This document shows, one piece after another, positions 13,566-21,404 of a DNA stretch of 33,349 nt. The DNA is from Propionicimonas sp. (GTDB lineage: Bacteria; Actinomycetota; Actinomycetes; Propionibacteriales; Propionibacteriaceae): assembly GCA_030158185.1 (NCBI GenBank), contig JAOATP010000145.1, forward strand, positions 1-33,349, written 5' to 3'. The notes beneath the pieces are model-generated. The model had not been told where the DNA came from. It saw nothing but the letters and a program-made list of their open reading frames with translations, and searched no databases. Positions within the stretch are counted from its first letter, which is position 1. The number at the start of each line of letters is the position of its first letter. The position numbers and the translations under genes are program-made.

Positions 13566-16265
13566 CTAGTGGCGCCGGCGCCAGAGGCGGACGGCGAGCG
13601 CGACGGCCACCAGCGCCGCGCCTCCGGCGACCAGCCATGTCGTGCGGTCCGGACGCTCGACGGCCACGGCTTCCGCTGCCGGGGCACCGGCCAGGTACAC
13701 CTTCCCCCGACCGCCGTCGACGGTGATCTCGTCGCCGGTGCGGATCACCCGCGTCGCGGAGCCCGTGCCGAGGACGGCGGGGATGCCGTACTCGCGGGCA
13801 ACGATCGAGCCGTGGCTCAGCACGCCGCCGATGTCGGTGACCACGGCTGCCGCCATCGCGAAGAGCGGGGTGTAGGCCGGGGTCGTGATCGCTGCGACCA
13901 GCACCTCCCCGGGCTGGAAGGCTGCGAAGTCCTCCGGCCCCGCCACCAGCCGCGCCCGTGCCGTGACCACCCCGCCGCTGCCGACATTGCCGGAGAGGAC
14001 GTCGCCGGCCTGCCCCTCCTGGCCGGGGAACATCCACCCCATGCTCTCCAGCACCGCCGTCTTCGGCAGGTACTGCGGCGGGATGGCGAGGCGCTGCCCC
14101 CTTGCGGCCTCCTTGCGCCGCGCGACCCGCTCCCGCAGGTCGGTGGGCAGGTCGCGCTCGGCGTCGAGGTTCGCTGCGGCGTCGCTTGCCTCGTCGAGGG
14201 TGAGCCAGCAGACCTCCAGCGGTTCGGACAACGCCCCTGCCGCCACCAGCCGGCCACCGAACTCGCGCAGGAGCCGGCGTGCCGGCGGCGCATAGAGGCC
14301 CATCGCTGCGAGGGCGTCCTCGCGGAGGGGTCCGGTGTGCTGGGCCCTTGTGAGCAGCTGTCGCACGCGATCGGCCCGCCAGCCGCCCAGCCGGGTGAGC
14401 AGTGCCGCGGCGGCGTTCTCCCGCGCCGCGGCCGACAGCCGCTGTCGCGCGTGCGGGTCGGGCGCCCCGGCCGAGAGATCGAACCGCAGGGCCTGGAGAA
14501 GTGGCGCCGGATCGTCGGCGGGCACAGCGTTCACGAAGTCGAGGTTGTAGAGCGTGTGCCCGTGGGCGGCGAGGTGCGCGCCGAAACGCTGCTGCCAGTC
14601 ACCCCACGTGTGGGCGTCCACCCCGTCAGGAGTCTCGTGGGCGAAGGGGTCCACATCGACGGGCTGCAGGACCTCGGCAAGTCCCGGGTGCTCCAGCACC
14701 CACCTCGACAAGTCGTAGAGGGCCCTCTCCGCCCGGATCGGCTCCGAGTCGTAGCCGAGCATGAACGTCTCCCCAGCCGGATCACCCGGGCGCTGCAGCA
14801 GCTTGTCGTAGACACCCAGCCAGGTGAGCTCCGCCATCGCAGCAAGGGGGATGATCGTCTGGACCGACGTGTAGTAGTAGGCCATCGCATCCACCAGCCG
14901 ACCGACAGCATCGAGCAGCGTGCGGGCAGGCAGCCCCTCGTCCACGAGAGCCTCCTCCGCCGACACCTCTGCCGAGTACTCGGCAAGGCGTCGCCGCCAG
15001 CGGTCCTCGATCGCGGCGCCACCCTGGCTGGTGAGCATCGAGAACAGCTGCGGTGTCTGCCGCATCATGCTGCCGAGGGCGTGGTAGCCGTAGCGGTAGA
15101 AGGCGTAGCCGTTGATGGTCGGGAAGTCCACGTCGCCGAACTCCCCGCCGGGAGCGAGTTCCGTCATCAGGCGGTTCAGGCCGGTCGGCACGGCCGTGGC
15201 CATCAGGTCGGCGAACAGCGGTGTCAGCGGATCGGGCAGCTGCTCGGTGATGCTGGCGCGGAAGTACAGGCCCTTCGCTGGGAGCGGCCACTCGTCCGGC
15301 ACCTCTCCGACCCGCTCGGGCAGGGCTGTGATCGGACGGGACTGGACGATGCTGAACGCGCCGTCCGCGAGCACCCACTCGATGTCCTGGGGTGCGCGGA
15401 AGTGCTCGGCGATCGCAGCGCCGACGCCGGCCAGCTCGAGCGCCCTGGCGTCGTCGAGGACGGCGGCGTGCCGCAGGTGGTCGGGGTTCGGCGTCGACCG
15501 CGTCCGCTCATCGACGGTGTGGGCGGCGTCCACGCGGATCGCCTTGTCTGCCACGTCGTGGCTCAGGATCGTGGACGTCCTGACATCCAGGACGATGGTG
15601 TCGGTGTCGACGCTGCCGGAGACGACCGCCTCGCCGAGTCCCCACGCTGCTGTGATCACCGTCTCCTCCGTGTGACCGTTGGCAGGGTTGGCCGTGAACA
15701 TCACTCCGGCAGCGTCCGCAAGCACGAGGCGCTGCACGACGACGGCGAGCGACAACCCCCTCGGGTCGACCTTGCGGCTCGCCCGGTACCAGATCGCCCG
15801 GTCGGTCCACAGCGAGGCCCAGCAGTCGCGCACGGCAGCAAGCAGCGCCTCCTCGCCGACGACGTTGAGGTAGGTGTCCTGCTGGCCGGCGAAGCTCGCC
15901 TCCGCCAGGTCCTCCGCCGTCGCAGACGACCGGACGGCCACCGGCACGTCCTCGCCGAGCCGTGCGTACGCCTCGCGGATGCCCTCAGCGACGGCTGCGG
16001 GCACCGGCGCGGTGGCGAACAGCGCTGCGACGCCGGTCTCGGCCGGCTCGGCCGAACCGGAACCGATCACTCCTGCCACGACTCCTGCGATGGTGTCGTC
16101 GAGGCTGTTCGATGCCACGAAGTCGTCGTAGGCGGCCGTTGTGACCACGAACCCCTCGGGCACGGCGAAGCCGGCGCGGGTGAGCTCACCGAGGTTGGCC
16201 CCCTTGCCCCCGGCGACGGCCACATCGGCTGCGCTCAGGCCGTCCAGCCAGCGGATCTCGTCCAT
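13566..16265 (-). CDS. Rifampin-phosphotransferase-like PEP-utilising enzyme with C-terminal membrane anchor
   Basis: The product has 899 residues. An ATP-grasp domain (about 1-315) has GGKGANLGEL, VRSSATAEDLAEASFAGQ, GVMFTANP and GLGEAVVSG. A middle helical domain (about 326-750) starts YFRASITEQLPDPLTPL. A phosphohistidine swivel domain (about 766-860) has His818 in GGVLSHGSIVAREYGIPAV. The TIM-barrel domain of PEP synthase or PPDK is absent, so the layout matches rifampin phosphotransferase. That enzyme uses ATP and water to phosphorylate rifamycin through a swinging His. Unusually, the C-terminus adds a transmembrane helix (WLVAGGAALVAVALAVRLWRRRH). The actual substrate is unknown. The ATG at 16265 has GGGAGAGG upstream. 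A dual-specificity phosphatase gene precedes it on the same strand. Confidence 0.85.
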   Translation of the reverse strand: MDEIRWLDGLSAADVAVAGGKGANLGELTRAGFAVPEGFVVTTAAYDDFVASNSLDDTIAGVVAGVIGSGSAEPAETGVAALFATAPVPAAVAEGIREAYARLGEDVPVAVRSSATAEDLAEASFAGQQDTYLNVVGEEALLAAVRDCWASLWTDRAIWYRASRKVDPRGLSLAVVVQRLVLADAAGVMFTANPANGHTEETVITAAWGLGEAVVSGSVDTDTIVLDVRTSTILSHDVADKAIRVDAAHTVDERTRSTPNPDHLRHAAVLDDARALELAGVGAAIAEHFRAPQDIEWVLADGAFSIVQSRPITALPERVGEVPDEWPLPAKGLYFRASITEQLPDPLTPLFADLMATAVPTGLNRLMTELAPGGEFGDVDFPTINGYAFYRYGYHALGSMMRQTPQLFSMLTSQGGAAIEDRWRRRLAEYSAEVSAEEALVDEGLPARTLLDAVGRLVDAMAYYYTSVQTIIPLAAMAELTWLGVYDKLLQRPGDPAGETFMLGYDSEPIRAERALYDLSRWVLEHPGLAEVLQPVDVDPFAHETPDGVDAHTWGDWQQRFGAHLAAHGHTLYNLDFVNAVPADDPAPLLQALRFDLSAGAPDPHARQRLSAAARENAAAALLTRLGGWRADRVRQLLTRAQHTGPLREDALAAMGLYAPPARRLLREFGGRLVAAGALSEPLEVCWLTLDEASDAAANLDAERDLPTDLRERVARRKEAARGQRLAIPPQYLPKTAVLESMGWMFPGQEGQAGDVLSGNVGSGGVVTARARLVAGPEDFAAFQPGEVLVAAITTPAYTPLFAMAAAVVTDIGGVLSHGSIVAREYGIPAVLGTGSATRVIRTGDEITVDGGRGKVYLAGAPAAEAVAVERPDRTTWLVAGGAALVAVALAVRLWRRRH

Positions 16266-16282
16266 GGTGAAACCTCTCCCTG

Positions 16283-16312
16283 CCCAGGCCCTTCTGGCCC
16301 AGGTCCTTCTGA
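16283..16312. repeat. Tandem 15-bp repeat in the leader of the PEP-utilising enzyme gene
   Basis: CCCAGGCCCTTCTGG and CCCAGGTCCTTCTGA lie head to tail with two mismatches, about 18 bp upstream of the start codon. A regulatory role is possible but unproven. Confidence 0.4.
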
Positions 16313-16344
16313 CGCTGCGCCTTCCCGGGACCTGTACCCCATCA

Positions 16345-17343
16345 TCACCCCGGATCACGCGGCTCGGTGAGTCGCTGGAAAGCCCCCGGCGCCATCAGCC
16401 GGGGGTTCGGGCCTGCCTCGGCCAGCCACTGCTCGACGTCGGCGTCCAGCCGGACGGGCACGGGCGGGAACAGGTCGGTGACCAGCACGGGAAGCAGCAA
16501 CGAGTGCGGCTCCGCCGGCTGCGTCGGACCGACGACCAGCGCACGCCCCACAAGGCCGGCCCCGGTGAGGAAGAGCACCTCGTCGAGCTGGCCGAGCACT
16601 TCAGGGTCGAGGTCGACGGCGAGGGCGACGGCGACGTTGCCGTCGGGCTCGAGGACGTCGGCGAGGGCGTCGGGGTCGCCGGGTCCCAGCCGGACGAACC
16701 AGCGGTTGCCGGGGTGCTCGGTGTCACGGATCGCGCGGATCACCGCGATGGCGTCGAGGTGGTTGGCCGTGCGCCAGCGGTCGAGCGTCCGCCTGGCATT
16801 GCGGCGCACCCGGGAGTCGGCGGCCGTCCGGTCGAGATGCCAGTCGAGGGCGCTGCGCGCGTAGTCGATGACGGCAACCGGGCGGGCCGTGCGGATCGCA
16901 TCGAGTGCGGGGCGCAGGCCCATCCCGCTGTGCAGCAGCAACGCCAGCACGGCGGACGGGGCGCGGTTCACCCCCATGTGGCAGTGGACCAGCACTTTGC
17001 TGCCCGGCACAGTGAGGGCTGCGTCCACCCAGTCGGCGAGTTCCTCGAACCAGACCCCGCCGATCGCCTGGCCAGCGTCGGCCACCCGGTGATGGAGGTA
17101 GTGCACCTGCGGCGCCCAGGTCTTCACGAGGGTCTCGTCGCTCCACTCTTCGCGGAGGTCGGCGATGTGGGTGATCCCGGCGGCGACGAGTTCCTCGAGC
17201 TGGCGGCGGGCGAGCCCGAAGTTGGGCGAGAGGTCGCCGCCGACGGCGAGGCGCTCACTGACGAAGGCAGCGTTCGCCACCGTCAGCTCCCGCGCAGGAG
17301 CCGGGGACCGGTCAGACGGGTGAGCGACCACGTCACCCATCAT
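16345..17343 (-). CDS. Dual-specificity protein phosphatase family protein with an extra C-terminal domain
   Basis: The product has 332 residues from the ATG at 17343. The N-terminal half is a cysteine-based phosphatase: FVSERLAVGGDLSP, ITHIADLREEW, a candidate general acid Asp in HHRVADAG (about 89), and the signature HCHMGVNRAPS (HCx5R, about 120-127). The C-terminal ~120 residues (from DAIAVIRAIRDTEHPG) form a separate domain I do not recognise. The start is uncertain because two ATGs (17343, 17340) and a GTG (17331) lie close together. The track ORF extends through the promoter region and is unlikely. The gene is 79 bp upstream of the PEP-utilising enzyme on the same strand and probably cotranscribed. 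It is divergent from the CAP-protein gene. Confidence 0.82.
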   Translation of the reverse strand: MMGDVVAHPSDRSPAPARELTVANAAFVSERLAVGGDLSPNFGLARRQLEELVAAGITHIADLREEWSDETLVKTWAPQVHYLHHRVADAGQAIGGVWFEELADWVDAALTVPGSKVLVHCHMGVNRAPSAVLALLLHSGMGLRPALDAIRTARPVAVIDYARSALDWHLDRTAADSRVRRNARRTLDRWRTANHLDAIAVIRAIRDTEHPGNRWFVRLGPGDPDALADVLEPDGNVAVALAVDLDPEVLGQLDEVLFLTGAGLVGRALVVGPTQPAEPHSLLLPVLVTDLFPPVPVRLDADVEQWLAEAGPNPRLMAPGAFQRLTEPRDPG

Positions 17344-17429
17344 CCCCCAGAACCGGGACCCTGCGACTACCCCCACGTCCGCCGGCGGCCTGGCCGGTGC
17401 AGGGGATCCGCTCACGGGAATGCGGTTTC

Positions 17430-17482
17430 TGTCGCCCGTTAGGGGGACAGGAATACCGGCCTTGTCGCCCTTCCGGGGGACA
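17430..17482. promoter_or_regulatory. Two tandem near-palindromes TGTCGCCC-N4-GGGGGACA
   Basis: The first is 17430-17449 (N4 = GTTA) and the second is 17463-17482 (N4 = TTCC). Their starts are 33 bp apart, about three helical turns. They lie between the divergent phosphatase and CAP-protein genes, which fits cooperative binding of one dimeric regulator. I do not recognise the motif. Confidence 0.6.
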
Positions 17483-17535
17483 CAATCAGGGAATTGCAGG
17501 CGTGTCGCAAATGTCAAGTGGAAGAATTCTGCTAT

Positions 17536-17634
17536 TGGGTGGATCCCATCCCGAAAGGGGTGCATAGTGGGTGTTGTACGGGAGGGTACTCGTCACCCAG
17601 GTGGCGGAGAACTACACAAAAGGATTGCACCGCC
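17536..17634 (+). promoter_or_regulatory. Structured 5' leader of the CAP-protein gene
   Basis: TGGGTG (17536-17541) pairs with CACCCA (17594-17599). Inside is a hairpin CATCCC-GAAA-GGGGTG (17547-17562) with a GNRA tetraloop. The ACCC can instead pair with a nearby GGGT (17584-17587). A last hairpin GTGGCGG/CCGCCAT (from 17601) would hold the ribosome binding site (AAAGGA) in its loop and pair with the start codon. Mutually exclusive helices ahead of a start codon suggest a switch, but I match it to no known riboswitch. Confidence 0.4.
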
Positions 17635-18420
17635 ATGCACCCCTTCCCGACTGTGCGCGCCCGCGCACTCAGCGTCATCACCCTGGCTATCGCTGCCGGT
17701 CTGATGTGCCAGGCTCCGGCCTTCGCGGAAACGACCACCCCGTCCACCCCCTCGACCCCGCAACCCTGCAGCATCTCCAGGCTCTCCAGCACCAATGGTG
17801 TGGAGGACGGAGGCGCCAGGGTCGTCATCACCGGCAGCAACTTCGTCGGCGTCACGGCCGTTGCCTTCGGGACAAGCCCGGCAACCAGCTTCACTGCCAG
17901 CTCGGCCTCGAGCATCACCGCCGTTGCCCCAGCCCTGAAGGCCGGTACCTACAAGGTCGCCGTCACCAACGAGGCGGGCACAACGTTCGCCGCCAAGTAC
18001 ACCGTCCGCACCTTCGAGGCCGAGGTCCTTCGCCTCGTCAACGAGGCCAGGGGCATCTCCCGCAAGTGCGGGAGCTCCCGGTACAAGGCCACCGGCCCGG
18101 TGCGCTGGGACTCCACCCTCGCCAAGGTCGCAACGGCACACAGCCGCGACATGGCCGCCCACGACTTCTTCAGCCACGATTCCCGCAACGGAACCAGCGC
18201 TTTTCAGCGAATGAAGAAGGCCGGATACCGGTACAGCTCCGCCGGAGAGAATATTGCCGCCGGATTCCGCAGCCCCGCCTCCGTCGTGAAGGCCTGGCTG
18301 AAGAGCCCGGGGCATTGCAAGAACCTGATGAATCGCAGCTACGACGAACTCGGCGTCGGCTTCGCCACCGGTGGCACCTATGGAACGTATTGGACCCAGG
18401 ACTTCGGTACTCCGCGCTGA
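17635..18420 (+). CDS. Secreted IPT/TIG-CAP (SCP-like) domain protein
   Basis: The product has 261 residues. The signal peptide (RARALSVITLAIAAGLMCQAPAFA, cleaved after about residue 31) directs export. A short Thr/Pro linker leads to an IPT/TIG immunoglobulin-like domain (about 45-120; GARVVITGSNFVGVTAVAFG). A CAP/SCP domain of YkwD type follows (about 126-258) with HSRDMAAHDFFSH, GENIAAGF and AWLKSPGHCKNLMN. The CAP His and Glu residues of the cleft are present. The role of bacterial CAP proteins is not settled; cell-wall or lipid binding is suspected. The ATG at 17635 has AAAGGA about 10 nt upstream. The track ORF starts in the leader and is not credible. Confidence 0.9.
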   Translation: MHPFPTVRARALSVITLAIAAGLMCQAPAFAETTTPSTPSTPQPCSISRLSSTNGVEDGGARVVITGSNFVGVTAVAFGTSPATSFTASSASSITAVAPALKAGTYKVAVTNEAGTTFAAKYTVRTFEAEVLRLVNEARGISRKCGSSRYKATGPVRWDSTLAKVATAHSRDMAAHDFFSHDSRNGTSAFQRMKKAGYRYSSAGENIAAGFRSPASVVKAWLKSPGHCKNLMNRSYDELGVGFATGGTYGTYWTQDFGTPR

Positions 18421-18432
18421 AGCCTGGACAAC

Positions 18433-18482
18433 GGTCGATCCGTCGGGCCCCGCCGGTGCATGTGGGGCTCACCGTTTCGACC
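18433..18482. terminator. Nested inverted repeat between convergent CAP and LacI-family genes
   Basis: GGTCGA (18433-18438) pairs with TCGACC (18477-18482), and an inner GGGCCCC can pair with GGGGCTC. The position between two convergent stop codons favours a two-way terminator. No U-tract is present. Confidence 0.4.
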
Positions 18483-19553
18483 TCAACGGTCCAGCTGGAC
18501 TCCCCCCGAGGTGCTCCCCCGCACCTCCAGCTGAACCGGCAGCCGCCGGCTGCGCGGGCGTGAAAGGGTGACGTCCGCGCGGCCGGCGACCAGAGCGAGC
18601 AGTGCCTGCGCTGCAGCCCGTCCCTTCGCTTCCACGTCCTGCCGGACGGTGGTCAGCCTCGGCCGGCTCCGCAGGGCGAGTGGGTGGTCGTCGAAGCCGA
18701 CGACGGCAAGGTCTCCGGGCACCCCCAGCCCGGCGTCGGCTGCTGCGGCCATCACCGAGGATGCCAGCACGTCGGTGAGGCACAGCACAGCCGTGGGGCG
18801 GTCAGGGACGGCCAGCATGGCGCGAGCGGCCTCCCGCGCATCCGCGTAGGTGTTGGGCTGGTTGACCCAGAGCGGCACGATGCCTGCAGCGTCCAGGCCC
18901 TCCAGCCAGCCGGCGTGGCGTTCAGCGATCACGCGGATACGGCCCGCCTCGGGCAGCAGTTGCCCGGTCGTCGGACCGGGCTCGTCGCCGAAGCCGCTGG
19001 TGAACAGTGCGATGCGCCGGTGGCCGAGGGCGACGACGTGCCGTGCGGCAGCACGGGCACCGCCGCGATCGTCGATCGTGATCGCAACCCCGCCGCGTGG
19101 AGCGGCCATGTCCACGTAGACCACCGGAAGCCCCCTGCGCTGCAACCAGTCCAGCGCAGGGAGTTCCGGGTCACACGAGAACGCAATGGCGCCGTCCATC
19201 GCGACGTCGCGGGCCGGGACGACCGAGCCTTCCGCGATCGCCGGCACGAGGGTGAGGGCGAGACCGCTCGGCGCGAGTTCGTCCGCGACAGCACCGAGGA
19301 ACCGGGCGGAGACCTCGTCGGCGAGTGAGTAGCGCAACTCCTTGGCCCACAGCACGCCGATCGTGCCTGTCGTTCCGGTGGCAAGGGACCTGGCCGACGG
19401 ATCCGGCCCCAGGTAGCCCAGTTCTGCTGCAACGGCGAGGATGCGTTCCCGCAGGGCGTCCGACAGCTGGTCGGGGCGGGAGAAGGCGTTCGAGACGGTC
19501 ATGCGGCTGACTCCGACGCGCTCGGCGATGGACTGCAGGGTCACCCGTGCCAT
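18483..19553 (-). CDS. LacI family transcriptional regulator
   Basis: The product has 356 residues. The helix-turn-helix is at the N-terminus (TLQSIAERVGVSRMTVSNAFSRP), with the hinge LGYLGPDPSARSLATG. The sugar-binding periplasmic-binding-protein-like core follows: GTIGVLWAKELRYSLADE, DGAIAFSCDPELPALD, GHRRIALFTSG, VLCLTDVLASSVM, and VVGFDDHPLALRSRPRLTTVRQD near the end. The ATG at 19553 has GGAGGGTGAGGG upstream; the track ORF adds nine residues. It is divergent from the alpha-glucosidase gene, and two matching operator-like sites lie between them. This makes it the likely repressor of that gene and of itself, relieved by an alpha-glucoside. Confidence 0.93.
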   Translation of the reverse strand: MARVTLQSIAERVGVSRMTVSNAFSRPDQLSDALRERILAVAAELGYLGPDPSARSLATGTTGTIGVLWAKELRYSLADEVSARFLGAVADELAPSGLALTLVPAIAEGSVVPARDVAMDGAIAFSCDPELPALDWLQRRGLPVVYVDMAAPRGGVAITIDDRGGARAAARHVVALGHRRIALFTSGFGDEPGPTTGQLLPEAGRIRVIAERHAGWLEGLDAAGIVPLWVNQPNTYADAREAARAMLAVPDRPTAVLCLTDVLASSVMAAAADAGLGVPGDLAVVGFDDHPLALRSRPRLTTVRQDVEAKGRAAAQALLALVAGRADVTLSRPRSRRLPVQLEVRGSTSGGVQLDR

Positions 19554-19596
19554 CGCCCTCACCCTCCGCTTGAAATCCACCTGCTCGGCAGTCTAT

Positions 19597-19625
19597 CTTT
19601 ACCGGTACAGACTATAGCGGTAAAG
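19597..19625. promoter_or_regulatory. Pair of LacI-type operators between regulator and alpha-glucosidase genes
   Basis: CTTTACCGGTACAG (19597-19610) and, on the other strand, CTTTACCGCTATAG (19612-19625) match at 12 of 14 positions. Both are centred on CG, as LacI-family sites usually are. Together they form a 9-bp inverted repeat TCTTTACCG/CGGTAAAGA. The second ends 10 bp before the alpha-glucosidase ATG and overlaps its ribosome binding site. Confidence 0.75.
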
Positions 19626-19635
19626 AAAGGTTCCG

Positions 19636-21315
19636 ATGTCGCTTCCCACCAGCACAGTCCAGGCCGACCCGCAGTGGTGGCGTCGGGCGGTCGTGTACCA
19701 GATCTACCCACGAAGCTTCGCAGACAGCAACGGTGACGGCATCGGCGACATCAACGGCATTCGCGAAAGGCTGCCCCACCTCGCAGCCCTCGGAGTGGAC
19801 GCGATCTGGATCAACCCCTGGTACCCGTCCCCGATGAAGGACGCGGGCTACGACGTCTCCGACTACCGCGACATCGAGCCGGTGTTCGGCACCATGGCAG
19901 ACGCTGAGGCGCTGATCGCAGAGGCGCACGCCGCCGGCATCCGGGTGGTCCTCGACATCGTCCCCAACCACACCTCCGACCAGCACCGCTGGTTCACGGC
20001 GGCACTGGCCGCAGCACCCGGCTCGCCCGAGCGTGCACGCTTCATCTTCCGCGATGGACGCGGCGTTGACGGCTCCGAGCCGCCCAACGACTGGATGAGC
20101 GAGTTCGGCGGGCCGGCCTGGACGCGGGTGACCGAGGCCGACGGAACCCCGGGGCAGTGGTACCTGCGCCTCTTCGCGCCGGAGCAGCCGGACGTCAACT
20201 GGGACCACCCGGACATCCGTGAGGAGTTCGAGCAGACGCTCCGGTTCTGGTTCGACCGCGGCGTCGACGGCTTCCGCATCGACGTCGCCCACGGCCTGGT
20301 CAAGGACGAGGACCTCTCCGACATCAACGGCCTGCCCTTCCCGCTGCCCGACGACACCCCGGACGGGGTGGAGCACCCGCACTGGGACCAGCCCGGCGTG
20401 CACGACATCTTCCGGTCCTGGCGCCGCGTCGCCGACTCCTACGACGGGCCGCGCGTCTTCTGCGGCGAGATCTGGGTGGGACGCGACCACCGGCTCACCG
20501 CCTACCTCCGCGCCGACGAGCTGCACACCGCCTTCAACTTCAACTTCCTGATGGCTCCCTGGCTCGCAGCCCCGCTGCGCGCGACCATCTCGTCGACCCT
20601 GGCAGCCCACGTCGCCGTCGGGGCACCGGCCACCTGGGTGCTCGGCAACCACGACGTCTGCCGTCCGGTGTCCCGCTACGCCCGCCCCCAGGAACTACTG
20701 CAGCCCGGCTTCCCGAACCTGCAGCCCTACCTCGCACTGCCCGCCGACATCGAGGCCGGACGCCGGCGCGCCCGCGCCGCAGCCCTGCTCAGCCTCGCGC
20801 TGCCCGGCGGGGCCTACGTCTACCAGGGCGAGGAACTCGGCCTCGCCGAGGTCGAGGACATGCCGGCGGAGGCGCGTCAGGACCCGATCTTCGCCGGCAC
20901 CGGAGGCGCCAACGTCGGGCGCGACGGCTGCCGGGTGCCACTGCCCTGGACGCCGACCGGCGACAGCTACGGCTTCGGCCCGGACGGCGGTGCGCCGACC
21001 TGGCTGCCACAGCCGGCGGAATTCGGTGAGCTCGCAGCGTCCGTGCAGGACGGGGACCCGGCTTCTGTCCTCACGCTGTACCGGACTGCGCTGAAGCTCC
21101 GCGCCGGCCATCCGGCGCTCGGCGACGGCGAGCTGGAGTGGCTGGAGGCGGGCGACGCCGTCCTCGCCTTCCGCCGCGATCCCGGCTTCGCCTGCTGGGT
21201 GAACCTGGGGTCCGAGCCGGTGGCGCTCCCTGACGGGGCGACACTGCTCCTTGCGAGCCAGGACCTCATCGACGGCCGGCTGCCGGCGGACACGGCGGCC
21301 TGGCTGGCCCTCTGA
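19636..21315 (+). CDS. GH13 alpha-glucosidase (oligosaccharide hydrolase)
   Basis: The product has 559 residues. The catalytic (beta/alpha)8 barrel has YQIYPRSFADSNGDGIGD with the calcium-site loop, DIVPNHTS (about 107-114), the nucleophile Asp216 in GFRIDVAH, the acid Glu278 in GEIW, and the stabilising Asp340 in NHD. There is no signal peptide, so it acts inside the cell on imported short alpha-glucans. GFRIDVAH and the overall length fit the alpha-glucosidase/oligo-1,6-glucosidase subfamilies; the linkage preference cannot be read from the sequence. The ribosome binding site is AAGAAAGG. Regulation by the divergent LacI-family protein is strongly suggested. No sugar transporter is adjacent. 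A hairpin (GGCCGGT/ACCGGCC, 21319-21342) follows the stop codon. Confidence 0.92.
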   Translation: MSLPTSTVQADPQWWRRAVVYQIYPRSFADSNGDGIGDINGIRERLPHLAALGVDAIWINPWYPSPMKDAGYDVSDYRDIEPVFGTMADAEALIAEAHAAGIRVVLDIVPNHTSDQHRWFTAALAAAPGSPERARFIFRDGRGVDGSEPPNDWMSEFGGPAWTRVTEADGTPGQWYLRLFAPEQPDVNWDHPDIREEFEQTLRFWFDRGVDGFRIDVAHGLVKDEDLSDINGLPFPLPDDTPDGVEHPHWDQPGVHDIFRSWRRVADSYDGPRVFCGEIWVGRDHRLTAYLRADELHTAFNFNFLMAPWLAAPLRATISSTLAAHVAVGAPATWVLGNHDVCRPVSRYARPQELLQPGFPNLQPYLALPADIEAGRRRARAAALLSLALPGGAYVYQGEELGLAEVEDMPAEARQDPIFAGTGGANVGRDGCRVPLPWTPTGDSYGFGPDGGAPTWLPQPAEFGELAASVQDGDPASVLTLYRTALKLRAGHPALGDGELEWLEAGDAVLAFRRDPGFACWVNLGSEPVALPDGATLLLASQDLIDGRLPADTAAWLAL

Positions 21316-21357
21316 GTCGGCCGGTCCGGTCAGGAACCGGCCGGCGTGGGAAGACGA

Positions 21358-21393
21358 AGGGGCCGGGGAAGCGTGATCGCTTCCCCGGCCCCT
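21358..21393. terminator. Perfect 16-bp stem-loop between convergent genes
   Basis: AGGGGCCGGGGAAGCG (21358-21373) and its exact complement (21378-21393) enclose a TGAT loop. It serves the convergent alpha-glucosidase and two-TM protein genes. The pyrimidine-rich tail on the minus strand favours termination of the latter. Confidence 0.85.
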
Positions 21394-21404
21394 CGTCAGC
21401 AGTG

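Noticed and set aside
13566-16265. Phosphoenolpyruvate synthase or PPDK
   Set aside because: The PEP-binding TIM-barrel domain after the swivel domain is missing; the chain ends in a membrane helix instead.
13569-16370. 933-aa plus-strand ORF
   Set aside because: It is a shadow of the PEP-utilising enzyme gene, rich in Arg, Gly and His with no domain pattern.
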